The translations under genes were made by a program, and so were the position numbers. DNA of 56,734 nt from Candidatus Omnitrophota bacterium (GTDB lineage Bacteria > Omnitrophota > Gorgyraeia > Zapsychrales > Aceulaceae), in assembly GCA_028693815.1 (NCBI GenBank), contig JAQUUP010000012.1:1-56734 (forward strand), in the 5' to 3' direction. Positions within the stretch are counted from its first letter, which is position 1. Each line of letters begins with the position of its first letter. This document shows positions 25,511 through 33,912 of the stretch, piece after piece. The notes beneath the pieces are model-generated. The model worked only from the letters and a program-made list of their open reading frames with translations. It did no database searches and was not told the origin of the DNA.

Positions 25511-26233
25511 TTAAAAAATTCTCCATTCATACATATCATAAAGATGGATCTTCTGCAAAAGAACCTTGAACATTGGAAAACTAACATAAACCGCTAAAAA
25601 GATCCAAAGAAAAACGGAAAATCCGATAGATAGAAGATCAAAAAAAACTTCTGTTTTTTTATGGCGGCGGCTCAAGTCTAGGTATGCTCGCCTCGTTCCA
25701 GCTTCACCATCAGCCGATTCTGCACACTGTTGGTATATTCGTTTTGTGTGAACGATATCGCCATTTAGAACGTCTCTCAAAATATGAAAATAAGCAATAT
25801 TATAATCGCATTCATCCTTTGAATGCTGACCTAATCGATGCTTACAATGGCATTGATTACAAAATCCTTTATATAAAAAATGAAAATAATTGGAATACAA
25901 AAAATTAAAAATAACCCAAGGTAAATTAAAAAACGCTATCGCATTAACAGGCTGAATAAAGAAGCGCTTAACTTCTAATCCATATTTCATTTGATTTCGA
26001 TTTAGATCAAAATATAAAAACAACGAGTGATTCTTAAAATAACTTCCAACAATATATTGAGTATGAGGATCAAAAATTCGAACATCTTTTGAACCGCTAA
26101 AACGTTTTAAAAACTTTTTGCGCGTATGTTCGAGAGCCTGCTTAAAATCTATTTCGACTAGAGTTTTTTTGCACCGCTCGCAAACCATTGCGGACTCTTG
26201 ATAGAAAACATTACAACTTAGACATTCTTTCAT
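25511..26233 (-). CDS. Zinc-ribbon, membrane-associated protein of unknown function
   Basis: A 240-residue protein I do not recognise. It has an N-terminal zinc ribbon (CLSC...CERC, residues 4-20), a central region with aromatic hydrophobic stretches (VNAIAFFNLPWVIFNFLY), a second Cys/His cluster (CNQCHCKH) and a strong membrane helix near residues 200-225 (LLSIGFSVFLWIFLAVYV). The likely topology is a cytoplasmic zinc ribbon anchored by one to two helices. It lies between the lipoprotein and the patatin fusion with 6-11 base gaps. The start ATG has no clear Shine-Dalgarno. Confidence 0.72.
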   Translation of the reverse strand: MKECLSCNVFYQESAMVCERCKKTLVEIDFKQALEHTRKKFLKRFSGSKDVRIFDPHTQYIVGSYFKNHSLFLYFDLNRNQMKYGLEVKRFFIQPVNAIAFFNLPWVIFNFLYSNYFHFLYKGFCNQCHCKHRLGQHSKDECDYNIAYFHILRDVLNGDIVHTKRIYQQCAESADGEAGTRRAYLDLSRRHKKTEVFFDLLSIGFSVFLWIFLAVYVSFPMFKVLLQKIHLYDMYEWRIF

Positions 26234-26239
26234 TAAATA

Positions 26240-26833
26240 TTAATAAATTTTAAATGTTTTAATCATGCTTTCGGCATCTGGATAATATTGGTCATACTGT
26301 TCTTTTGGTGCAACAAAGGTAAGGATATACGCTCGCTGATTCTTAATAAAAAATGTCATCATAATTTGAACCGTAAAGCCTTCAGGATCAATCGAAGGAG
26401 CAAGATCTCTTTCAACAAGCTCTTCTGGATATCCATATTGCGTTAAAGTATAAACAATTTTATATCCGGGAACCCATCGATGCATGATTTTCTTAGACTC
26501 TAGAATGTCTAGATAAACATCGGGTAAATCTCCCATAAGCTTTAATTGATCAACAACAGACTTGGAATAATCCTCAAGAGAAACTCTATTATCCAGATCT
26601 TCGATCGAAATAGTTAAATTCTCTTGGAACGAATCAAATTTGTCTTCTGATGGCGACAAAAATGCAACAACCGCAGCGCCATAAGACTCCTTTTTCTCCC
26701 AATCTGCATTATAATGAATTGCGAATTCAAACGGAAGATTCCTGTAAACAGGGCGTTTATCTGATGAACAGCCAACGGCCAAAGCAAGGAGAAGACAAGA
26801 AAAAAATATTTTTCGATAAACTTTATAGATCAT
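26240..26833 (-). CDS. Lipoprotein with PsbP-like domain
   Basis: A 197-residue exported lipoprotein. The signal peptide ends in the lipobox LAVGC (Cys about 22), so it is acylated and membrane anchored. The mature part resembles PsbP/DUF1795-type domains: an FAIHYNADWEKKES strand, LTISIEDL, and the closing AYILTFVAPKEQYDQYYPDAESMIKTF pattern in pieces. These domains occur in small periplasmic proteins of mostly unknown role. AAGGA precedes the ATG. It is the first gene of the run that continues with the zinc-ribbon protein and the patatin fusion. Confidence 0.82.
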   Translation of the reverse strand: MIYKVYRKIFFSCLLLALAVGCSSDKRPVYRNLPFEFAIHYNADWEKKESYGAAVVAFLSPSEDKFDSFQENLTISIEDLDNRVSLEDYSKSVVDQLKLMGDLPDVYLDILESKKIMHRWVPGYKIVYTLTQYGYPEELVERDLAPSIDPEGFTVQIMMTFFIKNQRAYILTFVAPKEQYDQYYPDAESMIKTFKIY

Positions 26834-26855
26834 ATATATCCTTATTAATATAAAT

Positions 26856-26864
26856 ATTATATCA
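26856..26864 (-). promoter_or_regulatory. Extended -10 promoter of the lipoprotein operon
   Basis: Minus strand TG-A-TATAAT (TATAAT at 26856-26861, TG at 26863-26864), a consensus extended -10. No good -35 is seen at 17 bases, as expected for such promoters. It lies 23 bases upstream of the ATG at 26833. Confidence 0.6.
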
Positions 26865-26961
26865 TTAAAAATAAACTTATCAGAAATTTATTACAAATTT
26901 ACCCTAAATCTTATATTTAGCAAAATTCAAAGACTCTACTTTTGAATATAAACTAAACAAA

Positions 26962-26988
26962 ATGGGCAGCTATTTCTTAGCTGCCCAT
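26962..26988 (-). terminator. Rho-independent terminator after transketolase
   Basis: A perfect 11-bp stem (26962-26972 with 26978-26988) around a 5-base loop, followed on the minus strand by TTTTGTTTAG. It ends the transketolase transcript before the lipoprotein promoter. Confidence 0.9.
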
Positions 26989-27012
26989 AAAAATAAACCC
27001 TGCAATAAAATC

Positions 27013-27951
27013 TTATTTTTTACGCTTAATGGCTCGTTTTGCCGCCTCAGCAATATCAACATCTTTTAAATGATATTTTTTAAGTAAACCTTCTGGATCG
27101 CCGGTTTCACCATAAACATCTTTTATACCAACCATCTCGATTGGCGTTGGATATTCTTGTGATAACAATTCAGCAACAGCACTTCCCATACCACCAATAA
27201 TCTGATGCTCTTCTGCAGTAACAATAGCTCCTGTTTCTTTTGCGCACGCAACAAGCGCAGCTTCATCCAAAGGTTTAACTGTATGCAAATTGATTACACG
27301 TGCATCAATCCCTTGTTTTTTAAGGATTTCTGCAGCCTGCAAAGATTCGTAGACCATCAATCCAGAACCAATTAACGTCACATCTTTGCCCTCGCGCATA
27401 ATGCTAGCTTTTCCAAATTCAAAAACATCATCCTCTTTTGTCAAAACTGGAAACGGAGCCCTACTTGTTCTCATATAAACTGGGCCATAATGACTTGTCA
27501 TCCAACGCGTGGCTTTTTTTGCTTCAATCGTATCAACAGGACAAATAACAGACATATTTGCTAAAACACGCATAATCGCAATATCCTCAAAAGATTGTGC
27601 AGTCGCCCCATCTTCGCCAACTGTAAGACCCGCATGAGAACAAACAATTTTCACATTAGCATTATTTTGACAAACATCGATTCGGATTTGATCATATGCT
27701 CTATTGGTCATAAAAACCGCAAAAGATGACGCAAACGCAACATATCCCTGCATGCTTAACCCAACCGCGGTTCCAATAACATCTTGCTCTGCAATACCCA
27801 AATTAAAGAATCGATCAGGAAATTCTTTTTTAAAATACTCGGCTCGCGTTGCGTCTTCCAAATCAGCAGAAACAACAACAATATCTTCGCGCTCTTTTCC
27901 TAGAGTTACCAGCTCTTCGCCAAATCCATCTCGTGTTGGTATCTTATCCAT
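27013..27951 (-). CDS. Transketolase, C-terminal half (split enzyme)
   Basis: A 312-residue subunit with the pyrimidine-binding and C-terminal domains of transketolase: the FFNLGIAEQDVIGTAVGLS segment with the TPP-activating Glu, SHAGLTVGEDGATAQ, and the terminal MGSAVAELLSQEYP region. With the N-terminal half encoded 13 bases upstream it forms a complete thiamine-diphosphate enzyme for the non-oxidative pentose phosphate route. Split transketolases are common in archaea and many anaerobes. AGGG lies before the ATG. A strong terminator follows. Confidence 0.94.
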   Translation of the reverse strand: MDKIPTRDGFGEELVTLGKEREDIVVVSADLEDATRAEYFKKEFPDRFFNLGIAEQDVIGTAVGLSMQGYVAFASSFAVFMTNRAYDQIRIDVCQNNANVKIVCSHAGLTVGEDGATAQSFEDIAIMRVLANMSVICPVDTIEAKKATRWMTSHYGPVYMRTSRAPFPVLTKEDDVFEFGKASIMREGKDVTLIGSGLMVYESLQAAEILKKQGIDARVINLHTVKPLDEAALVACAKETGAIVTAEEHQIIGGMGSAVAELLSQEYPTPIEMVGIKDVYGETGDPEGLLKKYHLKDVDIAEAAKRAIKRKK

Positions 27952-27964
27952 TAAATTTTCCCTT

Positions 27965-28786
27965 CTATCGAAGCTCGCTCAAAGCTTCCTTAAGTTGCTC
28001 ATCATTAGGTGCTTTACCGTGCCATTGACACTTATTCTCCATAAAAGAAACCCCTTTGCCTTTTATGGTATTTGCAATAATTACCGTTGGCTTCTCTTTC
28101 GTATCTACAAATTGATCGAGCGCTTTAATCAACTCATTAAAATCATGACCATTCACATTAATAACTTCCCAACCAAAACTTTTCCATTTTTCAGCTAGAG
28201 GCTCAAGGCCCATAATATCACTAATAAGACCGTTTTCTTGAACTTTATTATAGTCAACGATTGCACAAACATTATTAAGCTTAAAGTGTGCAGCTGTCAT
28301 CGCAGCTTCCCACACAGACCCTTCTTGAATTTCACCATCTCCCATTAAGCAATATATCTTAAAATCTTTATTTCGCATTCTTGCGCCAAGAGCTAATCCA
28401 TTAGCAACAGAAAGTCCATGACCCAAAGATCCTGTATTAAGTTCAACTCCTGGAACTTTACGATGAACATGGCCCTGAAGCCTTGTGCCAAGTTTACGAA
28501 ATGTGCTAAGTTCTTCTTTTGGAAAATATCCAAAATGCGAAAGAACTGTATAAACCGCTGGAGAAGCATGACCCTTAGAAATAATGAGCCTATCGCGGTC
28601 CTCCCAATTAGGGTCGGTAGACTTATAATTCATTTTGTAACCGTACAAACTAATTAGAATTTCCACTGCAGAAAGTGAGCCACCAGGATGTCCTGATTTG
28701 GCAGAATTTATAACTTGAAGAATATTCTTTCTAAGTTCAAGCGCTATTTCTTGCAACGCCTTAACATCACTCTTTTTCTCTGTCAC
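27965..28786 (-). CDS. Transketolase, N-terminal half (split enzyme)
   Basis: About 273 residues carrying the diphosphate-binding domain: SAKSGHPGGSLSAVE, ISKGHASPAVY, GSLGHGLSVANG and the metal motif MGDGEIQEGSVWEA. The start is put at a GTG (28786) because GGAGG is 5 bases upstream of it. The ATG at 28798 would overlap that ribosome site and have no other. Together with the next gene it makes a full transketolase. A consensus-like promoter lies between it and the tRNA gene. Confidence 0.93.
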   Translation of the reverse strand: MTEKKSDVKALQEIALELRKNILQVINSAKSGHPGGSLSAVEILISLYGYKMNYKSTDPNWEDRDRLIISKGHASPAVYTVLSHFGYFPKEELSTFRKLGTRLQGHVHRKVPGVELNTGSLGHGLSVANGLALGARMRNKDFKIYCLMGDGEIQEGSVWEAAMTAAHFKLNNVCAIVDYNKVQENGLISDIMGLEPLAEKWKSFGWEVINVNGHDFNELIKALDQFVDTKEKPTVIIANTIKGKGVSFMENKCQWHGKAPNDEQLKEALSELR

Positions 28787-28821
28787 TCTTGCCTCCATCC
28801 TTATACGAAGAAATTAAATCT

Positions 28822-28850
28822 ATTATATTAATAAAATATTTATTTCTCAA
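28822..28850 (-). promoter_or_regulatory. Promoter of the split transketolase operon
   Basis: Minus strand TTGAGA (28845-28850), 17 bases, TATAAT (28822-28827). It lies just downstream of the tRNA-Lys gene and about 35 bases before the GTG start. Confidence 0.78.
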
Positions 28851-28870
28851 TTACGAAATCTAACAAAAAA

Positions 28871-28943
28871 TGGGCCATGGAGGGCTTGAACCTCCCACCC
28901 CCTGATTAAGAGTCAGGTGCTCTACCAGATGAGCTAATGGCCC
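28871..28943 (-). tRNA. tRNA-Lys (anticodon CTT)
   Basis: A 73-nt cloverleaf on the minus strand: acceptor GGGCCAT/ATGGCCC, D-arm GCTC...GAGC, anticodon stem CCTGA/TCAGG with loop CTCTTAA giving anticodon CTT, and T-arm GGAGG-TTCAAGC-CCTCC. The discriminator is A. CCA is not encoded; six T follow directly, so a CCA-adding enzyme is needed and the T run may aid termination. Confidence 0.97.
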
Positions 28944-29053
28944 AAAATTACTACTATTTAAACTTGAGAAAGATTTTGGTGCTTATTCTCGTTTCCAAAA
29001 AACCTTATTTCGCCTTGAGGACCACGAGTGGCCCAAAATTACAACTATTTAAA
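28938..29053. repeat. 25-bp near-perfect direct repeat including the tRNA 5' end
   Basis: The 25 bases at 28938-28962 (covering the first bases of tRNA-Lys and its upstream flank) recur at 29029-29053 with one mismatch. The second copy is followed on the minus strand by a small hairpin (GGGCCA-CTCG-TGGTCC) instead of a tRNA. It looks like a relic of a partial tRNA duplication. Confidence 0.75.
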
Positions 29054-29073
29054 AAGCAATTGAAAAACACACG

Positions 29074-29082
29074 AGTATACCA
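29074..29082 (-). promoter_or_regulatory. Possible extended -10 promoter for tRNA-Lys
   Basis: Minus strand TG-G-TATACT (TATACT at 29074-29079). A transcript from about 29067 would run through the upstream repeat copy and then the tRNA. No convincing -35 is seen. Confidence 0.4.
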
Positions 29083-29127
29083 AATTCTTGCAAAAATGTA
29101 TAGGATATAATTTCTTTATTTAGAAAC

Positions 29128-30792
29128 CTAATTAACATTAAGCCCAATGAGACCTGGGTTAACAAGAAGAATAATCCCAAGAAGAACCATAATCAGCCCT
29201 CCAGTAAATTTCAGAATTTCCATTTGCCTTTGAGAAATCGGCTGGCCTCGAAATGTAAAAATAAAAATTGTAATAATAACGCCAAGAGGCAACACATAAA
29301 CTAAATTGTATAACAATACATACAAATAATATCCAACCGAAGTTTCTAGCATTCTCGCCGATAAAATACTTGTATAAATAATGGGAAAGCCAGCCGTGCA
29401 AGGCAACTCGATCAAAGATGCCAATGTAGCCAACGCAATAGAAGACGAAATCAATACAGGAAATGTTCCTTTCTGAATAATTGATTTCATCGCATAAATT
29501 TTTTTCATGAGCGGTCCTCTCTGCTGATCAGGAATGGTAAGGCTTATTCCTTTCTTGAAAAACAAAAGCTCTTTGCAGTTAATCAAGCCAGCACCCAAAG
29601 CGAGAACAGCAATACCAATTCGGAGAGGCGTTATAAATCCAACATATTTAAATACATTAAGCCATGCCGCCATAAAAAGAAAATAAATCAAGAAAACCAT
29701 GAATACAAAGCTAAACCCAACAACATATAGCCTTGCCTTAGAATCTGAGCTTGAAATTAGAAGCGTCATCAAACACGTAAGAACAAACATGTTGCATGGA
29801 TTAAAACCATCAATTAAGGCAATCACAAATGTAAAAAGTGGCAAAGGCAACTGATACCCGATGTTTTCTAAGAATTTTGGTGAAATGGAGTGGGCCGCAA
29901 GAAAAAATAAAAGCAGGAATATTAAGCTGACAGCAACAACAATGTAATCTTTTTTCTTTTTCGAAATATCTCGAAGCTTGACCTCAAGACCTCTCTCAGT
30001 TCTCACAAGTTTACATAATGATACGAGTAACAAAATAAAAATAAAAGACAATACTATGAAAGGGAAAGAGTCTTTTAGAAAATCAAAAACTCCTCGTGAT
30101 ATTTGATTTGAACTATCACTCCAAAAAAGAGTCCAGCCTTCAATCTGAACGGCATTCTCAAAAGTAATCTCCCCTCCTGAGATAGAAACAGGTGCTGGCG
30201 CAATTTTTATATACGAAACACCTTTTAGAGCTTTCTTAACATTCTTTTCCGTTAAAAGTTTATGCAAAACCTGGTTATTACCAGTCCCAGTACCGTCTGA
30301 TACCAAAACTCGATTTTTGGTCCAGATAGAAATTTTACCTGGAAGCTTCGCTAGATCTAAATCTTCAAAATTAATCTGCTGACCATCCGGCGTCGGACAA
30401 GGATTGCTATTAAACTCTCGCGTTGCCTCAAGAATCGAAACAACATTCATTTTTCCCATGGCCTTAGCACCATGATTTAAAATAAAGAACGGGACACCCC
30501 TGCGCTCACCTTCCCTTAAATAAGATGCAAAATAATCCTCTTTTACTTTTTTATTATATTTATCTTTTTTATAAATTTCGTAATCGAAAATAATAAAGTT
30601 GGATTTTTCTGCCGTTAAAACAGAAAATAAAAGAGGATCAACAACGGCACAATTATGGCAACCGATCCCTGTCAAATATGCCGCACACATAAAATCTGTA
30701 TTCTGATCCGGATCAGCAGCGACAGAAATCGAAGCGAGGGATAAGAAAAGAAAAAATACAACAATAAATAAGAAAAAAGTTTTAAAACGCAT
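29128..30792 (-). CDS. DsbD/CcdA-like membrane protein with N-terminal periplasmic thioredoxin-like domain
   Basis: About 554 residues from an ATG with AGAGG upstream (30792); an earlier ATG at 30819 lacks one. A signal peptide (1-25) leads into a periplasmic thioredoxin-like domain with Cys45-His-Asn-Cys48, which includes a VPFFILNH cis-Pro-like segment. After one membrane helix (about residue 238-260) a CcdA/DsbD-type core of six to eight helices follows, with paired cysteines in FNPCNMFVL and IELPCTAGFP. It probably carries electrons across the inner membrane to periplasmic disulfides. The order of domains (thioredoxin first, membrane core last) is the reverse of E. coli DsbD's C-terminal thioredoxin arrangement. 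Confidence 0.85.
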   Translation of the reverse strand: MRFKTFFLFIVVFFLFLSLASISVAADPDQNTDFMCAAYLTGIGCHNCAVVDPLLFSVLTAEKSNFIIFDYEIYKKDKYNKKVKEDYFASYLREGERRGVPFFILNHGAKAMGKMNVVSILEATREFNSNPCPTPDGQQINFEDLDLAKLPGKISIWTKNRVLVSDGTGTGNNQVLHKLLTEKNVKKALKGVSYIKIAPAPVSISGGEITFENAVQIEGWTLFWSDSSNQISRGVFDFLKDSFPFIVLSFIFILLLVSLCKLVRTERGLEVKLRDISKKKKDYIVVAVSLIFLLLFFLAAHSISPKFLENIGYQLPLPLFTFVIALIDGFNPCNMFVLTCLMTLLISSSDSKARLYVVGFSFVFMVFLIYFLFMAAWLNVFKYVGFITPLRIGIAVLALGAGLINCKELLFFKKGISLTIPDQQRGPLMKKIYAMKSIIQKGTFPVLISSSIALATLASLIELPCTAGFPIIYTSILSARMLETSVGYYLYVLLYNLVYVLPLGVIITIFIFTFRGQPISQRQMEILKFTGGLIMVLLGIILLVNPGLIGLNVN

Positions 30793-30849
30793 AATTAAAA
30801 CACCTCTTGCATGCAACACTAAGAATATTAATAATTAAATGACGTGAAT

Positions 30850-30877
30850 ATTATATAAGTTTGATTAAAAAATACAA
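30850..30877 (-). promoter_or_regulatory. Promoter of the DsbD-like gene
   Basis: Minus strand TTGTAT (30872-30877), 16 bases, TATAAT (30850-30855), about 58 bases before the ATG at 30792. Confidence 0.6.
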
Positions 30878-30900
30878 CAAGAAATCTTTCAGTTTTTAAA

Positions 30901-32418
30901 TTAAACTCTGTGGAGCTTCTTTGTTGCAAAACATGCATCCGTTGTCAAATTAACACCTAAGCGCCTTAAGCCCGCCTCATCTCCAGGTGTTGGAATATGC
31001 GTCATATGAACCTCGCACCCTTCTAATTCAGAAATTTTCTCAAGCGCTGCTTGAGCCATTGGGCTTGTCGCCGCACTCATACTTAACAAAATAAGAACTT
31101 CGTCAACATCAAGACTTACGCTTTTTGCTTTTAAAATATTTTTCCTAAAATTCGTCACAGAATCAATAATAGCAGGAGACAATAAATGAATTTTATCTGG
31201 AATACCAGATAAATGCTTAACGGCATTTAAAATCAAGCTTGAACCTGCATGCATGAGCGCCGTATTCTTTCCTGTTAAAATTGTTCCATCACCAAGCTCA
31301 ATAGCCGCTCCACAAAAAATGCCTTCATTTCCTTTCTTCTTTCTTTCCGCTTCTTTAGCAGCTTCTCTGGCCGGACCAACCACATTGCGATCGCTTGGGC
31401 GAACACAAAGTTCGTTCATAATCAATTCTGCTCGCTCCACTGTCTCTTGATCCTCAAGACCCATGAAATGTTCTGATTGACAACGAAAAAAACGACGGAT
31501 AACTTCTTGTTTAGCCGCCTCTTTAACCACTTCGTCGTTAATAATACCGAATCCAGCTCTATTAACACCCATATCCGTTGGTGATTTGTAAACAGTATCT
31601 TCTCCCATAATTTTTTCAAGGATTCTTCTAATAATGGGAAAAGCCTCAACATCACGATTATAGTTAATAGTCGGCTCTCCATGCGCCTCTAGATGAAAAG
31701 GATCGATCATATTAAAATCCTTTAAATCAGCCGTCGCTGCTTCATATGCAATATTAACAGGATGTTTCAAAGGAATGCTCCAAATTGGAAAAGTTTCAAA
31801 CTTTGCATATCCCGCTTTAATCCCCCGCTTATGCTCATGATAAACTTGCGAAAGGCAAGTAGCTAATTTCCCGCTTCCAGGACCCGGTCCAGTAATGATA
31901 ACAAGCTTATTTTTTGTCTCAATATATTCATTTGCGCCATAGCCTTCATCGCTAACAATAGAATTAACATCTGTGGGGTATCCCTTTGTAAAGCTGTGTG
32001 TGTAGACCCTAATTTTTAAACGCTCAAGCTTATCCTTAAAAATCTTTGCCGATGGCTGACCATTATAGCGAGTGATGACAACAGCTGAAATGTCAATTCC
32101 CCAATCCCTTAAATCATCAATCAACTTAAAGGCATCTGCATCATAAGTAATTCCAAAATCTGCTCTCATTTTTCGACGCTCAATATCACCTGCATAAATA
32201 CAAAGAATAAAATCAGCCTCATCTTTTAACTGCTTAAAAAGGCGCATTTTTACATTAGGGTCAAATCCTGGCAACACTCTTGATGCATGATAATCAAATA
32301 GAAGCTTACCGCCAAACTCAAGATAAAGCTTATTATCAAATTTAGATAATCGCTCTAAAATTGCAGCCTTTTGTTCATTGAGATATTTTTCGTTGTCAAA
32401 ACCAATCTTTTTCGGCAT
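30901..32418 (-). CDS. DUF1846 (UPF0371) family protein
   Basis: About 505 residues. It matches the DUF1846 family over its whole length: GFDNEKYLNEQ at the N-terminus, LEFGGKLLFDYHASRVLPGFDP in pieces, ITGPGPGSGKLATCLSQ (a P-loop-like turn), and the C-terminal LSMSAATSPMAQAALEKI. Structures exist for the family but its reaction is not established to my knowledge. The start at 32418 has AAAGGAG 6 bases upstream; an ATG at 32496 would run into the upstream gene. It lies 10 bases after the PurF-like gene, so the two are almost certainly cotranscribed and may share a pathway. Confidence 0.9.
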   Translation of the reverse strand: MPKKIGFDNEKYLNEQKAAILERLSKFDNKLYLEFGGKLLFDYHASRVLPGFDPNVKMRLFKQLKDEADFILCIYAGDIERRKMRADFGITYDADAFKLIDDLRDWGIDISAVVITRYNGQPSAKIFKDKLERLKIRVYTHSFTKGYPTDVNSIVSDEGYGANEYIETKNKLVIITGPGPGSGKLATCLSQVYHEHKRGIKAGYAKFETFPIWSIPLKHPVNIAYEAATADLKDFNMIDPFHLEAHGEPTINYNRDVEAFPIIRRILEKIMGEDTVYKSPTDMGVNRAGFGIINDEVVKEAAKQEVIRRFFRCQSEHFMGLEDQETVERAELIMNELCVRPSDRNVVGPAREAAKEAERKKKGNEGIFCGAAIELGDGTILTGKNTALMHAGSSLILNAVKHLSGIPDKIHLLSPAIIDSVTNFRKNILKAKSVSLDVDEVLILLSMSAATSPMAQAALEKISELEGCEVHMTHIPTPGDEAGLRRLGVNLTTDACFATKKLHRV

Positions 32419-32428
32419 AAAATCTCCT

Positions 32429-33832
32429 TTATTTTGGACACTTTCCATTCCAGCAATAGAGACATATTTTTTCTTTAGGCAACCCAATCGCTTCAATCAT
32501 ATCTTCAATTTTCTGATAACGAAGGGTTGTTACTCCCATATCTTTGACAATCCAATCCATCATTTTCTTATATTTTGAACTTTTATGATCTAAGTATTCT
32601 GAAACATCATCTAAATCCCTGCCTTCGATTGCCTTAATCGCCTTGCGAGCAATCAACTCAGAATGAGTTCTCGTTGATAAACAAAACCGGCACGGAAACA
32701 TTAAAGGTGGGCAAGCAGGTCTGGCGTGCACTTCTTTAGCGCCTGCATCCCAAAGTTTTTTAATTGCAAAATTCTTTAGCTGAGTTCCACGCACGATAGA
32801 ATCATCGCAAACAACAATCTTATTATTTCTTATAATATCAGCGACTGGTATCAGTTTCATGGTTGCAATCAAGTCTCTCTTCTTTTGAGTCGGTGGTGTA
32901 TAACTTCTGCCATATCCTGGGGTGTATTTTACTAGCGCTCTGCGATAAGGCTTACCAGATTCCATGGAATAGCCAATCGCATGCGCAATCCCAGAATCAG
33001 GAACACCGGTAACTAAGTCAGGATCAATGTCCGTGTCTTGTCGAGCCAAAGCTCTACCGCAACGTTCACGCACAACCTCTGTATTGATTCCCTCATACGT
33101 CGATGCTGGAAATCCTGTATAAATCCAATAAAACGAACATATCTGGTTAATCAAGCCACCCGCACGCTTATCCACAGGTCCATTTTCAGTTAAAAGAACA
33201 ATCTCTCCTGGAGCTAAAAATTTAACAACTTTAAATCCAAGATTAGGAAAAGATGTTGTTTCGCAGGCAACAAGCCATTCATTATCATTCTTACCTAAAA
33301 CTAAAGGCGTATATCCATACCGGTCTCGCGCAGCAAACACTCCTTCTTCGTTCAACAAAAGAAGCGAACATGATCCTTTGATCACATCGAACATTTTTTC
33401 GATGCCATCAATTAAATTGTCACCAAGACAAATAAGCTTCGCAATAAGTTCTGAAACATTAATCCCGCCCTTCGTAACCTCACTAAAGGAAACTCCTTTT
33501 TTAAACAAAATCTCCTTAAGCTCATCTTTATTTTCAATTAAACCCATGGCAACAACGCAAAATGGACCAAATTTAGAATTTAAATAAATTGGTTGCTCGT
33601 CAGAATCACTAATAACCCCGATTCCTTTTGATCCGCGCATGCCTCCGTTGCCTTCCGAAAACTTCGATTTAAATTGGCTTTCGCTAATGTTGTGGATGCG
33701 CCTAACAAAACCGTTTTCACCCAAAACCGCCATCCCCCCATACTCTGTTCCAAGATGAGAATGATAGTCTGTTGCATAAAACAAAGTTTGAACACAATCT
33801 TTTTTTGAAACAACACCAGCAATTCCACTCAT
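32429..33832 (-). CDS. PurF-like amidophosphoribosyltransferase paralogue with Ser in place of the catalytic Cys
   Basis: A 467-residue protein with the PurF layout. The glutaminase domain begins Met-Ser-Gly-Ile, where active PurF has Met-Cys-Gly-Ile and uses that Cys as nucleophile; the codon is AGT. The usual RYST and HNG glutamine-site motifs are also not recognisable. The phosphoribosyltransferase half is intact: PRPP loop VVCDDSIVRGT (340-350) and PDSGIAHAIGY. Four cysteines (232, 381, 457, 460) match the positions of the 4Fe-4S ligands of Bacillus-type PurF. It could use free ammonia or another amine, or have a different job. It follows carB by 80 bases and precedes DUF1846. AGGAG precedes the ATG. 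Confidence 0.88.
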   Translation of the reverse strand: MSGIAGVVSKKDCVQTLFYATDYHSHLGTEYGGMAVLGENGFVRRIHNISESQFKSKFSEGNGGMRGSKGIGVISDSDEQPIYLNSKFGPFCVVAMGLIENKDELKEILFKKGVSFSEVTKGGINVSELIAKLICLGDNLIDGIEKMFDVIKGSCSLLLLNEEGVFAARDRYGYTPLVLGKNDNEWLVACETTSFPNLGFKVVKFLAPGEIVLLTENGPVDKRAGGLINQICSFYWIYTGFPASTYEGINTEVVRERCGRALARQDTDIDPDLVTGVPDSGIAHAIGYSMESGKPYRRALVKYTPGYGRSYTPPTQKKRDLIATMKLIPVADIIRNNKIVVCDDSIVRGTQLKNFAIKKLWDAGAKEVHARPACPPLMFPCRFCLSTRTHSELIARKAIKAIEGRDLDDVSEYLDHKSSKYKKMMDWIVKDMGVTTLRYQKIEDMIEAIGLPKEKICLYCWNGKCPK

Positions 33833-33912
33833 TTTCTCTCCTATTTTATTCGGGCTGTCCCTTAGAGCAGCAATCTAACCGCTGAACCAAGAAAATACTT
33901 TTAAAATCAACT

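Noticed and set aside
33841-33900. tRNA-like stretch between carB and the PurF-like gene (segment resembling a D-arm, with GGTTCAGCGGTTAGA on the minus strand).
   Set aside because: I could not fold a cloverleaf: the D-stem has mismatches, the anticodon stem pairs poorly and no T-arm or acceptor follows. It may be a tRNA relic or chance.
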